From Dendrolimus kikuchii (taxonomy: Eukaryota; Arthropoda; Insecta; Lepidoptera; Lasiocampidae), in NCBI GenBank assembly GCA_019925095.2, contig CM034409.1:10154001-10218000 (forward strand): DNA of 64,000 bases, read 5' to 3'. Under the pieces are notes generated by a model that had not been told where the DNA came from, searched no databases, and worked only from the letters and a program-made list of their open reading frames with translations. Position numbers and translations under genes: made by a program. Shown here piece after piece: positions 19,251 to 31,392 of the stretch. Within the stretch, counting starts at the first letter, position 1. The number at the start of each line of letters is the position of its first letter.

Positions 19251-21174
19251 GAAAGATTAAGTCGTAGCACATATCGAATACGTTATTCAGAATAAACATT
19301 CTGAAACACCGCTACGAATATTTATTTTTAAAAATCTGATAATTAACAGCATTATTTAGGGCGAAATGTACTCGTACATTATATAGAAATTATTAGTAAA
19401 TTTCGTTCATATAGATTCAATAGTTCCCGAGAACATGCAAAGTTATTGGACTAAAATTTGATTTGCATGTTAATTAGCTAAGCAGTTGATTAATTTGAGA
19501 ATAAGACCTTACTATCGTTTGTACTTAATTAACAACTTTACTTATTTGTAAAATTTCTGTCCAAACAATGATAAGGGCTTAACTCGCCAATTTCACAAGT
19601 TAATTAATACTTAACTAAACGTCAATCAGACTTTAGACTAATAATTTTGTATGTCTTATTATATTTCTCGGAATCCTGAACAAAACATTTTATTTCAACA
19701 TTAGATAGAATGGACATGACGATTTTTGGATTTAATTTGTAGCGATATGGCTGCGAATCGCTATTATATATAAACAAACTCAACACTCGCTAATCAAGAC
19801 TTATAATTATAATTATAATCCGTCCAATTTTAATATGGTTTTTTAAATAAACAAGGTAACACAAAGCCAGGCTTTATTTCAATTTTAGCGATTAACATCT
19901 CAAGCGTCTCTGTGGCTATAGGCATGGCATCCTTTGTTATAGAAAGTGGGCCTAAAAGGGCTTTCATGTTTATGAAAGGAATAAGGACTACCATTATAAG
20001 TTATTGTATTTGCTTCTGAAGTACTAGAAATAGTCACACATACTTGTAACTTTAAAGTACATCATTGTCACCACTATATATAAATACCACATCACAAAAC
20101 ATTTGTATATAACCACAGTGCTAGTTATTTTCGTAAAATAAGTTAAGTTCATATCGTTAATACTTCTCTTTATGAGAAATTAGTGTCGTAGAATTATACT
20201 AAAGCTTAACCAAATTTTTTTATTTACACATTCTCACTCGCATGAGTATATATGATTGTGTGTGTTTCATGGCTTAATAGACAACACAAATAAAATATAA
20301 GTAAGTGTAATTACCATTAAGAAAATGAACTCAAATAATTTGTGAAAAATATAAGCAAACATAACGATGATACGTGCATACCTAATGCTAAAAAGTATGT
20401 ATGTAGATGGTACAGTGATAGTTAATAGCGTGGGTCAAAACAATTTTTAGTTCCAACTATCTCGATATTTTTTTTACATGTAACTAATAAAAATAATAAC
20501 ATAACTTTTATAGACGCAATCTACATTTGTTAGAAGCAATAACGACATTTTGGGTACAATCAACTGTCAACGGAAAAATAAAAAATCTTTATCAAGTAAA
20601 ATTGATAAAGCAATCTATATAATCAAAATTTATGAATTTAAATAAAAACTCAATATTGTTGCTTTGTGTAAGTAATGTTCCACACTGTTCTACATACACT
20701 GTAACTATACTACAAGTGGTGATAACAGAATATGTAAGGTAACGACAACATTGTGGGCAGAGTAGAACATTTCAACGAACAGCCCAGGGAAGTTAACGAT
20801 AATTACACAATTACGAGGCCAACGACTGAATAGATGGACATGTTTTATTACGTAAAGTAATTTGTATCATTATGTTCTTTTAAACAATGCTTTTATTTGT
20901 ACATTTGTATATATTTTACCTTGTTATTTCCTCTTAAATAATTTACAAATTACATTGTATTAAAGCTGATTTACATTGTTTCAGCTATTGACTTCAAATG
21001 GACTTCGAAGGACTGACTGAAACAAGGTGCTGATTTCATACTGGCATCGTGTAAATTAATTTGAAAGCTATAAGTACAGCGCTATCAATTCAGTGCTGAC
21101 TTTAATATTCGCGATTGAATATTTTGAAGTCAGTTCGTTCTTCAAGTCAGTAGCTGGATCTATGTCAATCAGCC
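19251..21174. other. AT-rich stretch with no gene
   Basis: No coding region or repeat partner recognised in about 1.9 kb. Confidence 0.4.
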
Positions 21175-21375
21175 TTTAATGGCCTTTGTGGTTGAACGGG
21201 CTAAGCCTTTGCCGGCCTCTGCGTTGCAATGAGGCCACTGCAACGCAGAGGCTCCGGGTTCGATTCCTGGTATAGTAAATGTCGAAAATGTATTTTCTCC
21301 GTTTTTTACTATGGTCTGGGTGTATGGGATTGGCCCCAGAGTAGTCCGTTGTATATTACTCATAACACAGGCGTA
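21175..21375 (+). mobile_element. tRNA-like SINE with an inverted repeat between box A and box B
   Basis: A box A-like TGGTTGAACGGGC lies near 21188 and a box B GGGTTCGATTCC at 21256-21267. Between them GCCTCTGCGTTGCA (21215-21228) is repeated inverted at 21239-21252 (14 of 14 pairs). Downstream GGTCTGGGTGTATGGGATTG resembles the 3' part of LINE family G. A real tRNA gene is unlikely because the anticodon region is replaced by this hairpin. Confidence 0.6.
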
Positions 21376-21654
21376 ACTTGCTTCATTTGGAGATATACAA
21401 GATATACAATATGTGTGTTTGTTTGTCGATTATTTATTTATTTATGCGAATTACAATTACCACTTGGTGATGGCAAAAGAAGAAAACATCACGAGGAAAT
21501 CTATACACCAACATTACGATATGGCCAATAAACTTTGTGTAAGAGTGGCGAATATACCATTCATTCTCTTTCATATGAGTAAGCTCAAGCCTAGCAGAAC
21601 GTTTATGGATATACTAGCGTCTGACGCGGCTGCGCTAGCGTTAATGTATATTTT
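21376..21654. other. Stretch with no supported gene
   Basis: Overlapping short open frames (up to 100 codons) run through 21229-21658 but begin inside the SINE and show no domain. Confidence 0.35.
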
Positions 21655-21765
21655 GTAGGAGAGCGGAGGACCGGCCGTTGGGAGTCTTACATACCTTACT
21701 TTGAAATGTCAAAATTAATTTGTCATTCAAAATATCCGTGACGCCATCTAGAAAAAGAATGTAAA
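21655..21765. repeat. Dispersed repeat H
   Basis: GAGGACCGGCCGTTGGGAG through CATTCAAAATATCCGTGACG and CCATCTAG matches 42970-43070 (GAAGGACCGGTCG...CAAAATATCCGTAACGCCAT). Class unknown. The region up to about 22045 (AAGGTGGAACTAACCATTTG) has a counterpart after 43065, so the repeat is probably longer and internally rearranged. Confidence 0.5.
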
Positions 21766-22057
21766 AAATGTTAAAAGAAATAGTGACGTACTTATATTGC
21801 TTACATGAGTCTTTAACAAAAGTATATTTTGAGAATTTGTACGCCGCATTTTTAGCAAACAAGGTTTGCAATCAGCTTATTGCTGTGCCAGACATGACAT
21901 ACGACAAAACACTGACTGTCAGTGCAAAACTTCAAAGCGAAGGTGGAACTAACCATTTGAGCAAAACATTAAAACTGCGTTTTCAATGTCGTTGCTATGA
22001 CGATGTGTTTGATAGTAAATTGTAACGGTGGAGCCAATAAAACGCAATTGGAGTATT

Positions 22058-22119
22058 TTGAAGTGAAACTTCTTACGATTTTTCGCTCACGAAAAAGCGT
22101 CACGGCCGCGTGTTCTAAT
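22058..22119 (-). mobile_element. Terminal part of a GAAGTGAAACTTC element (family I)
   Basis: GAAGTGAAACTTC followed by TTACGATTTTTCGCTCACGA and GCGTCACGGCCGCG matches, reversed, the right end of the satellite-bearing element at 51700-51797. Confidence 0.6.
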
Positions 22120-22617
22120 ACTTACATTTTTAAACTCGTGATATCTTTCGAATGGGATGTCCGAATTGAATCATTCAAAAAGTTATATAAAGGTATTGAA
22201 GCAGTCTTGAATACAAAATAATTTATTTTGATAAGGATGAATACCAACATACAAATAAAGAGCCTTTGCTAGCGGCGGCATTTTACTTAAATTTTTCAAA
22301 TAAAAGAACACTTGTTGTAGCATAACTATAATAGTTAGACATATGCTGTCGCGACACTTTTTGTTAATAATGATGTGTTCTGCAAAGTCGTAGTACATTA
22401 TTTATTCTATCATCAATAGTTTTTGCAGCGCACGCGATTTTAGGTATTTTTTTACACCTTGGGTTACATTATTGGAGTTTTAAATATAATGCCTGTCACC
22501 CGAGGATAGTGTAGCTTGCCAACAGTGAAAATTTTTTTCAAATCGGTTCAGTAGTTTCGGAGCCTCTTCAATGCAAACAAACAATCTAATCTTTCCTCTT
22601 TATAATATTAGTATAGA
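22120..22617 (-). mobile_element. Long Helitron-like element, relative at 47264-47820
   Basis: The minus-strand start is TCTATACTAATATTATAAAG (GA at 22616-22617 before T). The body matches 47264-47820 over most of its length, including GTTAGACATATG, AAATGCCGCCGCTAGCAAAG and CCGAATTGAATCATTCAAAA counterparts. The 3' end is replaced by, or continues into, the family I terminus at 22058. Confidence 0.65.
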
Positions 22618-22639
22618 TATTCATATATATTTATTACAA

Positions 22640-22985
22640 AATTAATTATATATTTGCATATTATAAAAAGCGCAAGATTTTGCGCTGGAAATTGTTTAAT
22701 AAAATTGGGAGCTGGGCTGCCCTAAAAAGCGCTATATCTAGCTTCGAAAGCGCTAAATTGACAGCCCTGATGAGCAGAGCGCCGGGGAAGTCCCGTAAAC
22801 GAGAAAGCGAGCGAGGATATACCTCGTCCTCCGACGACCTCGTCCCTCTAATACCTAAAATCGCGTTCTGCGCATCGGTAAGTGCGATGTTCTGAGCCGC
22901 CATTAACGGAGGCAAACTTAAGTTTGCATCGAACTATACTTCTGCTGTCTACGTGGCTGTGGCTCACTGCCTCTATTTGTGGCCT
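22640..22985. other. GC-richer segment, unrecognised, open on both strands
   Basis: The composition differs from the AT-rich flanks. A 71-codon plus frame (22680-22895, containing RKRESERGYTSSSDDLVP) and an 84-codon minus frame (22661-22915) overlap. A GTAAGT at about 22879 could be a splice donor after the plus frame. No domain is recognised. It may be an exon-like or retroelement fragment; I make no functional claim. Confidence 0.25.
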
Positions 22986-23154
22986 ATGTAAAAAAATATT
23001 AATAAATTATTTTAGAGTAGACTATGAATGTTTTTTTGGTTCCGGATCGAATCCAGTTTTTTGTTTGATAAAATGAAATATATTTAAATAAAAAATTCAT
23101 TAATTAAAATGTACCTAACCTAACCAAATCATAATTTGAAGTAAACCTGCGAAA

Positions 23155-23425
23155 AATCTAAATGTGTGCTGGGACACATATTAGAAGTGAAACTTCAACG
23201 GACAAGTGGAAAAACGAATCGCAACGGATAAGTTGAAAAACGAATCGCAACAGACAAGTGGAAAAACTTCAACTGACAAGTGACAAAATGAATCGCAACA
23301 AAATTTTAACTCGAAGTTTTACGGGCAGGTTTTCAAATTGGACAAGTCTGCCCGTAAAACGTCAAGTTAAAATTTTGTTGCGATTCATTTTTCCACTTGT
23401 CCGTTGAAGTTTTTTGGCTATATTC
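23155..23425. mobile_element. Foldback relative of the 26-bp-repeat element (family I)
   Basis: It begins GTGTGCTGGGACACATATTA then GAAGTGAAACTTC, exactly as at 51218-51250. Two to three 26-bp units (CGAATCGCAACGGATAAG...) follow. Then a 62-bp arm (23267-23328) is repeated inverted at 23348-23409 with about five mismatches around a 19-bp spacer. The arms contain the same AAGTGGAAAAA-type repeat units plus ACAAAATTTTAACTC and TTTTACGGGCAG. Confidence 0.75.
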
Positions 23426-23478
23426 GTCTATCTCTCGGAAGCAGTACCATATACAGCTATTCTATACTATAATCTATA

Positions 23479-23854
23479 TCTATACTCATATTATAAAGCG
23501 GAAAGATTTGTATTTTTGTTATGTTTGTAACGAATAAACTCAAAAACTACTGGACCGATTTCAAAAATTCTTTAACCGTTAGAATGCTTGCTACATTATC
23601 CGTGAATAATATAGGCTATATTTACTACTAGAAAAAAATTAGGGACACCTACTAAAATTTCAATAATGTAACCCATTAATGAATCAAAATACTTGGCGCT
23701 CTAATCGGGTTCTACGATTTTGATGAAATTTTATGTGTGTTTGAGTGGGTCCCGGGATGGTTTAGATTTACAATCAAACTCAGCAGGTGGTGCTGGAATC
23801 AGGTTCTCGATTTTTATTTTTTCAAGGCAGGACAGCGTCTGCCGAGACCGCTGG
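23479..23854 (+). mobile_element. Helitron-like element, complete ends (CTGG)
   Basis: Starts TCTATACTCATATTATAAAG after an A and ends GACCGCTGG before T. A GGCAG...CTGCC hairpin sits about 11 nt upstream of the end. It serves here as the reference for the fragments at 1018, 4087, 14895, 25163, 36670, 58113 and 63163. There is no ORF. Confidence 0.75.
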
Positions 23855-23859
23855 TTAGT

Positions 23860-23990
23860 AATATTTAGAAAGCTAACCTATGTCTGTTTCAATATCCCTA
23901 AAATTTTATGACGATATGTTGCGTCGTTAACGCATGAAAGCATTACAAACAAACAAACTCACATATACATTTATAATATTGGTTAGGATT
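23860..23990 (-). repeat. Helitron-like 5' end remnant
   Basis: ACAAACAAACTCACATATAC and TTATAATATTGGTTAGGAT are the reverse complement of a typical Helitron-like start (TCCTAACCAATATTATAAA). The 3' end is absent or hidden in the adjoining element. Confidence 0.5.
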
Positions 23991-24424
23991 ATAAAGAGAA
24001 AGTAGATCAATTTTCATAAGAAATCTGGTGCCTCGCAATTTCCAATACCCAGAAAAGTTACTTGAAGACAGCACGCATTATTTTCCGTAACCCTACAATC
24101 AAATGACACTTATTTCCTCCCTGGAAATATATCAAATGTTATTTTCACGACACATTGTCTCCAATTCGAGTTTTATTGAGAACACATGTTTATATCTACG
24201 TCAAGGAGTTCCGTATTCCTCGATGGTTTCCGTTTTACGCATTTATTTTGCGGTTTTACTTGTACACGTAAAACGTCTTTGGAATTATACCAGAATACAC
24301 GGGCTCCAAACAAAAAGGGTTTTGAATACTTTAGTATAGCCTTGGGCTACCTGCTAACCGCTATTTTATTTTATAAGGTACCGATATGTTAAGTTGCAAA
24401 GAAGTTTTATAGTCAACTCATAGG

Positions 24425-24780
24425 GCCGGCTCGATCGGTGTGATACAACACTCTCACAGAATATTGACATGAAATGGTTAGCCTTGAGCTCATTGTGTTC
24501 CGTGCGATGAGTGAGAGTACCAATGGCTCACAAAATCTATTCCATCTTCTCTATCTATGTATACTATATTAGTTTATTATTATTTTGTTTTTTCTTTAAT
24601 TATATTTAATTACGATTGAGCTAGTTTTAATTTAGTTGAACCACCAAATATTATTGAATTTTTCTTGTGATGTCTCCTTGGACACCCATTGTTCTAATGG
24701 AAATGTATTCATGTTAAATGTCTAGGTTTAAGTTATGGTGAACAATAAAGAGTTTTCATTCATTCATTCATTCACTCTAT
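24425..24780 (+). mobile_element. LINE-like 3' end with (CATT)n tail
   Basis: The part 24430-24540 (GATCGGTGTGATACAACACT, GAGCTCATTGTGTTCCGTGC) is found reversed at 42215-42330. The 3' part reads GTGAACAATAAAGAGTTTTC followed by CATTCATTCATTCATTC, a microsatellite tail typical of several insect LINEs. No coding part remains. Confidence 0.5.
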
Positions 24781-25162
24781 CCCATCCCCTATTAAAACCT
24801 ATTATTTATTTTAAATTAATTTATTCATTAAAAAATAACACACTGCATTCTCAACCTGTATATACATGGCAAGAATAGAGTGCAATGTCACGTATTAATG
24901 TTGGATGTCCTCCTCTCACTTGTTACTAGAAATTGTGACACAATAGACGTAATACTCGAAACTCCCTCATATTTATTATCTGTACCTAAAGCGCAGACTC
25001 CGCAACGTAGTAGAACCCTTTCGGTTTTTTAGATATAAATATGTAAAAATATTTTAGTTTAAAGTGCAATTTGTTTTTATTACTGATTTAGATTTTATTT
25101 AAAACATTAAACTACTAAAAATTAAACTATCCTATAAAGAAAATTAACTTAAAAATATATTA

Positions 25163-25592
25163 CAAGTTACTGTACCCGGCAGACGTTGTCCTGCCTTAAA
25201 AAAATAAAAATCTAGAACCCGATTCCAGCGCCATCGACCGGGACCAATTATTAATTTAAATAATTCTCGAATAGCTGATCAAATGGTAACAAAGTACTAA
25301 TATCGCTATTAAAAAATAGGAGTTGGTGGTATAAGAGTGAAAATTTTGGGTTGAATGTATTTTTTAATGCCGAATCATAAATAGATCATAATAAAAAATT
25401 GTCAAAAAAATAAAAATTAAATATTTAGGGGTGGGTCACCCTTATCATTTAGGGGTATGAAAAAAAGATGTTGGCCAATGCTCAGACCTACCTGATATGC
25501 ACACAAAATTTCATACAAATCGGTTCAGCCGTTGCGGAGGAGTTTGGTAACTAAAACCGCGAAACGAGAAGTTTTATATATTAGAGATAGAT
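25163..25592 (-). mobile_element. Helitron-like element with degenerate 3' end
   Basis: The minus-strand 3' end has the GGCAGGACAACGTCTGCCGG hairpin motif but CTAG is mutated (GTAAC on that strand). The CGATTCCAGCGCCATCGAC block and the TCGGTTCAGCCGTTGCGGAG phrase identify the family. The start is near 25592 (GA before T). Confidence 0.6.
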
Positions 25593-25594
25593 AG

Positions 25595-25990
25595 TAAAAA
25601 AAAACTTAAACTAAAGTCCGTCCAGCCCCACCAGATCACTGTCGCTGGACATTGTATAAAGAAGGCTGGCAGCATTACCTCGCTGGATACAGAGGCCTAA
25701 TCCTTTGAGCGAGGTAAGCTCTAGCCTTCCGGTCTCCTGTTGTATCGACCAGACGATTCACCCATCCTATCCTTCTAGTCCATTCCCCGGTCCGATCCCC
25801 TGATACCATCGTTTTTTGTCCCATCCCTTCCTTTTCACCACCTCTGTCTTATCTATCCTCTCTGTCCCATCCTAAAGGCTGGTAACACATTGTCTTTGCC
25901 TCTGGCCTAGTAAACTTTTATAGGCGACGGTAAAAAATTTTACTCTAGGTGGGCCGTCTGCATGCTTGTCAGCGTCGCAATACAAACTAC
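25595..25990 (-). mobile_element. LINE family F fragment
   Basis: On the minus strand CAGCGAGGTAATGCTGCCAG then CCTTCTTTATACAATG, CCAGCGACAGTGATCTGG and a T-rich end match the 7965-8030 and 6700-6770 copies. The right part, 25900-25980, resembles family B (AGGCGACGGT...GGGCCGTCTGC), so two tails may be fused or nested. Confidence 0.45.
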
Positions 25991-26004
25991 CCTTATTTTA
26001 TTAC

Positions 26005-26180
26005 CTTAATTTTTGTCTATCCGTCTTTGTATCATAGTTGATTACCTCAGAAACTATTTGTACTGAGGGTAGAGATATGACATTTAATAGTATTAAGTCT
26101 CAGAGGGACTCCAGATTGAGTTATGATAATCTCCTAAATTTAATGAATTTATCATGTCAGAAGTAACTTAACACCCAGAC
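26005..26180 (+). repeat. Dispersed repeat J, partner at 5405-5560
   Basis: A short phrase series (TCTATCCGTCTTTGTATCAT, ATTACCTCAGAAACTA, AGGGTAGAGATATGA) resembles 5405-5470. Low-level similarity only. Confidence 0.3.
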
Positions 26181-26188
26181 CGTCGACA

Positions 26189-26563
26189 TCTATACTTATA
26201 TATAAAAATCAATTGCTGTTCGTTAGTCTCGCTAAAACTGGAGAACGGCTGGACAGATTTGGCTAATTTGGGTTTTGAATTATTTGTGGAAGTCCAGGGA
26301 AGTTTAAAAGGTGAGCAAATATGAAAAAAATGCTTAGAATATAGTAAAAACAACAATTTCGCATTGCCTTAGAAACTATTCCTACCTGTCAAACACTTGA
26401 TGTTCGTCCCGTCATTTAGAAATCAATTAAATTTAAAAAGAAGAAGTTTCTTTCATTTTTTTTGGTTTTGAATGTTAAACGTTTGATGTTCGTCCCGTCG
26501 TTCAGAAATCAACGTTTTTATTTATTGATTCTGAGGCGGTACAAAGTTTGCCGGGTCAGCTAG
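26189..26563 (+). mobile_element. Helitron-like element, complete ends
   Basis: TCTATACTTATATATAAAAA after an A; GCCGGGTCAGCTAG before a T. It carries two copies of the phrase GATGTTCGTCCCGTC (near 26400 and 26490). Same subfamily as 7367-7732. The minus-strand frame through it (26168-26356) is not a gene. Confidence 0.78.
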
Positions 26564-26696
26564 TTATCAAATATATTTATTTTCGTATTGGTCTCGAAAA
26601 CTTTACACTTCATCAAAAAATTCTTAATCCGAAACAAAAGTTTTTATAGAAAAATTGCCCAAAAAATTTGTTTTGATATTCTGCTTATGTGTCTGT

Positions 26697-26735
26697 AAGT
26701 AGTAGTAGTAGTGCAATACACTACTACTACTACTT
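26697..26735. repeat. Perfect hairpin from an AGT/ACT trinucleotide repeat
   Basis: AAGTAGTAGTAGTAGTG at 26697-26713 pairs fully with 26719-26735 around the loop CAATA. Cause and role unknown. Confidence 0.8.
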
Positions 26736-28373
26736 TTTTATACTGAAAGGAAAATAAAATAATAAACTATTATCTACAGATATCGAGTGAAAGCGCCTTT
26801 TAGTGTATTCGAAAAAACATAAATATTTTTTTCGTGTAATCCTCCAAATTGCAGAATATGATCTAGGAGTATTATATTTCTAGGAGTTTTATTTCTAAAA
26901 TTGACTAGTTATTTTTTTAAATATTATCTTCACTTGATCTACATTTTGGACTAAAGTGAAATTTTGGATCATAATTTTGGAATAAGTCTAATATAAATGT
27001 TATATAATTTCCATGTTATACTAATAATGATATTTTCTAATATTGAACAAGATTTTGAATTAATAGATTATTTATAAGATATTTGGAATGGATGTGTAAA
27101 TTGTGTCCAATAAGAGTATTTTATTCTAGTATTTAATATTTAAATATAAAGAAATTAAGCTTCTGTACGTTTATATTCACAAAACTCAAAAAATATAATG
27201 AATTAACTTCTCAAGTAATTAATACTACACGGAGAAACGGCAAAGCGAGACCGGTTTATCTAGGGTGTAAATAAAAATATATTTTCTCAACAGTTAGAAA
27301 GACAATTAATTTGTTTTCTTTCCTACCTTCGACCTAAGTTTCAATTACATCTAGTATAAAGTACACCAACGAGAACTTCGTTCTTCTTCGAAACGAGTAG
27401 TTAATATTTAAGTAGGTAAATTTTATCACAAACTTGAAATATGAAATTTTAGTGGTTAAGAAATTATTTTCTGGAGCGATCCGTTTAGTCAACGTCCATG
27501 CTTTGTTATCTAAATTTCAGACAGATATAAACTATTTGTTATCAATCAACAGAGGTGACCTAATACTTAAAACGCTAGGTACTTATTGTACCCCCTAGTA
27601 TCTCAAATGTTTTCAAGGCTGTATAATTTAATTGATTAAAATCTTTAAAAAAATTGAATTGTAATCACGCAAAGATCGATAACAGATAAATATTTTACAT
27701 GATATACGAACTCGCCAAATTATCAAGAAATTAACCAATCTGAAATGTCAAAAACTTTTATGAAATATAGCCGAATTCGCAATATCGTGTTGTAAATTAG
27801 GGTGAAACTCATCAAAATTCGATAGTATCGGGTTACTTGCATAAATTTCAGGCGTGTTTGTTTCACACGATGTAATATATGATTTTGTTGTAAGCTTTAT
27901 AATTTTTGAACTACAAAATGGAAAATTATAAAAACACTCAAAGTAATTAGCAGAAGTTAAAAAATCATTTCAAATAATTTTATTATATATTAGTTTGACA
28001 GAAGATTCGCAGTATTTTAGAGATGGTTTAGTCCGATTAGTTGCATTTTTTACGATTCCGTAGCCAAATAACATAAAACAGAGGACATTCCACAAGTAAG
28101 TTAAACTGTGTAGCCTAAGAGTTGGCAATTAAAATCAGTGCTGTGGCTGAGTATTGTCATTATTACGACGGTAATAATATTTATCTTTCATCTTATTATG
28201 TCTTTGACCTATTGAGTGTGCACTGTTTGTTACAACTCCATTAATTCTTCGAAAAGTAATTGTATAACATATTTCAGTGTTTATTAAAAAAGAGCTTGAG
28301 GGTTGCTGAGGAGTTTCTTGCCGCTTCTTCTCCTTAAACAGCGACAACACCTCGCGATTCGGTGTATATAGAA
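26736..28373. other. AT-rich stretch with no gene
   Basis: Nothing recognised in about 1.6 kb; the minus-strand 71-codon frame at 28135-28350 is not supported. Confidence 0.4.
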
Positions 28374-28826
28374 TCCCTATTAATATTATAAATGCGAAAG
28401 TAACTCTGTTTGTTTGTCTGTTCCGTTTTCACGGAAAAACTACTGGACCAAATATCTGAAACTCTGTATATATATTTTTTTTTTCGATTCCGAGGATGAA
28501 CATAGGATACTTTTTTCCCGTAAAATGGAATAGTTTCTGGGATAAAAATATATTTGTCTGTGTATTTGATATCCTTTTACGGAAAGACTATTGGTCCACT
28601 CGGTCCACTCGGTCCGCTCGGTCTATTTCGTCCATGTTGTCCAAGTTGTCATTTATGCAGTTTACAGATAGACGGGGGATGGGAGAGTTTGCGATATAAA
28701 ATGAAGTGAGTCTTCCGGGGGCAAATACATAAATATTTTATACAATGTAACCTGTACCGTCTGCTTTTTAAACACGAGGTTCGCACCAGAGGTCGACCCG
28801 AGGCGCAGCCGCGGGGTAATCTCTAG
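28374..28826 (+). mobile_element. Helitron-like element with short internal 9-bp repeat
   Basis: Starts TCCCTATTAATATTATAAAT after an A and ends GGTAATCTCTAG before a T, with a CCCG...CGGG-type hairpin. Near 28589-28650 about seven units of a 9-bp repeat (GGTCCACTC and variants) are present. This is the small version of the array expanded in the related element at 59370-60905. No ORF is supported. Confidence 0.8.
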
Positions 28827-29395
28827 TAGTAATTATATTTAAAGGATGATGGGCACTAATGTATGGAACCTGGTACGTGCACCAATCGAAATGCATGATA
28901 TATTATTGGAAAGGTGTTATTGTATGTACTACTGAACTGCTTTTGTTGTGACTTTCATCGATAAATAGTTTTTCTAGCTTAATTTCGGATATGTGATTCT
29001 TTTTAAATCTACTTTAAGCTAAAAATCCAGTAGTTACCTCCTGAAAGGTATATTTCAAAACGGACGATATATACGATTTTATCACTTGAAAAAAGCTATT
29101 CAATGATGTATGACTCATTTTGATTGGACATGGGTACCAGAACACCCATCATCTTTTTAACTTTATATGTATGACCTTCAAAAAATTTCTCCAGTGGAAC
29201 TTAATTCGAATAAAACTTTTCAATTTCAATGTTTTATTTCGTCTATTTTATATTTTTTCTGTGACGCATTTGGCAAATTAACCTTTTCTTTCTCTCCATC
29301 TCTAAGGTACTCTTAACTGTGGGTATCTGATACGCACTTGGCGATTTTGATATTTGTTTTTTTATGTCCGGAAAACGGTCTATCATATGATTTTA
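28827..29395. other. AT-rich stretch with no gene
   Basis: Nothing recognised. Confidence 0.4.
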
Positions 29396-29660
29396 TTATT
29401 GCTGGAGTACAAGCAGAGAAATTAACGGTACACCTAATAGAAAATGATAACCGTCACTTATGGACATTTGCAACACCAATGGTGCTACCAATGTCCTGTC
29501 GACTTCAAATAGGGGTCTGAAACCTGGCTATCAATGCCGAAATACAACTCGCTGTTATCTACCAAGGTGGGCAAATGCCGTATCATTAGAATATGGATTA
29601 TTTTGTTGCCTCTTACGACAGGCCGCTCTGCAATAGGAATTTGTATTTTGTTTTTGTCTT
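29396..29660 (-). mobile_element. LINE family B, decayed 3' end
   Basis: Reversed, it shows TGCAAATGTCCATAAGTGAC, CATTGATAGCCAGGTTTCAG and GGCCTGTCGTAAGAGGC, matching 18875-19250. More diverged than the other copies. Confidence 0.55.
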
Positions 29661-30427
29661 GTACCGATACTATATAGTTACTGTTTATTATTATTTGTGA
29701 TAATATGCATATTACTAATTAATATGAATTTTTAAAATGTTGCTTCTAGGGCGATTATTGTTTAGCCTAAAATATTTTAGCTAATATGGATATTGTGTCT
29801 GTTAGTTTGGTGAGCAATCTATCTATCTATCATCTCCCACTGATATTTGAAGTCGCAACAAGATAGGCACCCCAGCAACTCTATTCGTTTTGAATATGAC
29901 CAAGAGTGACAGTAACCACTTATCAATATTCATGGACCATACCAAAAATACCACCGTAATACTTAATATACTCATCTATGATATTTAATAGTAGATCAGA
30001 TTATCAGCAACTGAAAGGATTCCAAGCCCAATACTCGAGGATTTATCTGGATATTTCTTTATGCGCCATAAAAAGTTATTACCACCGATAACCCAAACTG
30101 TATTTATGTAATAGCGGTAACACCTTACCACATTAAACTTAATAATGGCAACGTTTTAATTTCGATAAATAGTCGGCCGTTCTCACGCAACTTTAATAAG
30201 TATGTGTTTTTGATTTAATATTCAACTTTGGTTTTTTATGACGTACAGCAGACAGATATACAGCCTTTTAAAAATTATATTATTATACAGCCGTCCGACC
30301 AATATTTCCATAACATTAATAGTCGTGAATTTTTGAATAATATTTTAGGTTAAATCTCGGCTCGCATAAATAAATAAAATAGAAACTTTATTTATTTTCT
30401 CACCGTTATATTATAAAATTTTATTCA
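29661..30427. other. AT-rich stretch with no gene
   Basis: Nothing recognised. Confidence 0.4.
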
Positions 30428-31261
30428 TCTGTAATATTATAAAATTCTAAACATGCCGTGTCTGTACATTGAAGCTATTTAAAAAAATAATTAGAATAGA
30501 CTATATAAACGATGCAGAACACGACGCATTTTTTTAGATTTATTGCCTTTTTGTTCCGGATTCACGTAAAAACTATTAGTCCGATTTCATTGCGGCTTCG
30601 CTGATCGATAGCAACTTCTTAGACTTAAAACCTGTTTTTGTTTTGTTTTCTAGGAATGATTTAAAATGACCAGATTGAAAAAAATCGAATTCCAATGCGA
30701 TTTTTTCTCTGACCGATAGCAATATGTAATAAAATGTGTGACACTTTTTACACCGAGAATCCCTCGGGAATTTTCCCGGGAGTGGATTGAAGTTGTTTAA
30801 GTGCATATATATTAGCTTATTCTGACACAATTTGTACTAAAACGATAGCTTGCATTATTTTTTAAATGCTTGCGGTATTTTGTGTCTCGGGAATTTTCCC
30901 GGGAATGTTTTTAATTGACTAATATATATAAAAAATAGCTGATTCGGATCCGATTGATACTATAAACAATATAATTTGGGACTTTTTATACTCTCCGGAA
31001 TTTTCTAACTTCGACACAGCGTGATACCGCGGATTAATTGATATGACAGTTTATTAAACATCTTTAGTAGATAGATTTAGTCATGTATGCTTTTATTAAC
31101 ATTTTTTAACCCGGGTTTTTACGGGAATCTTCGGAATTCATGTATTTTCATATTAAAACATGCGTTGCCCTATTAAAGTACCCTTTGATTTTAAATACTG
31201 GCAAAATAATTGTAATCTCCGTTATCCGTCAAGCGTGGATAAAATCACGGGCACATCCTAG
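30428..31261 (+). mobile_element. Longest intact Helitron-like copy of the 14201 family
   Basis: Starts TCTGTAATATTATAAAATTC after an A and ends GGGCACATCCTAG before a T, with a CGTG-type hairpin before it. It has several repeated CTCGGGAATTTTCCCGGGA-like palindromic stretches (near 30765, 30890 and 31115). At 834 bp it is about twice the length of the 14201 copy, owing to extra segments after about 30900 that match 62390-62520 in reverse. Confidence 0.75.
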
Positions 31262-31392
31262 TAAATAATACAATACCTGTACTGTGAGTGAGATGGTTTC
31301 GATTGTAGATCAATGTAGATTTGCGTAGCAGATTAACAGCACCTCGCCACATGACTAACTGAAAATTATTACGTGCTAATTTTGTGTGCATC

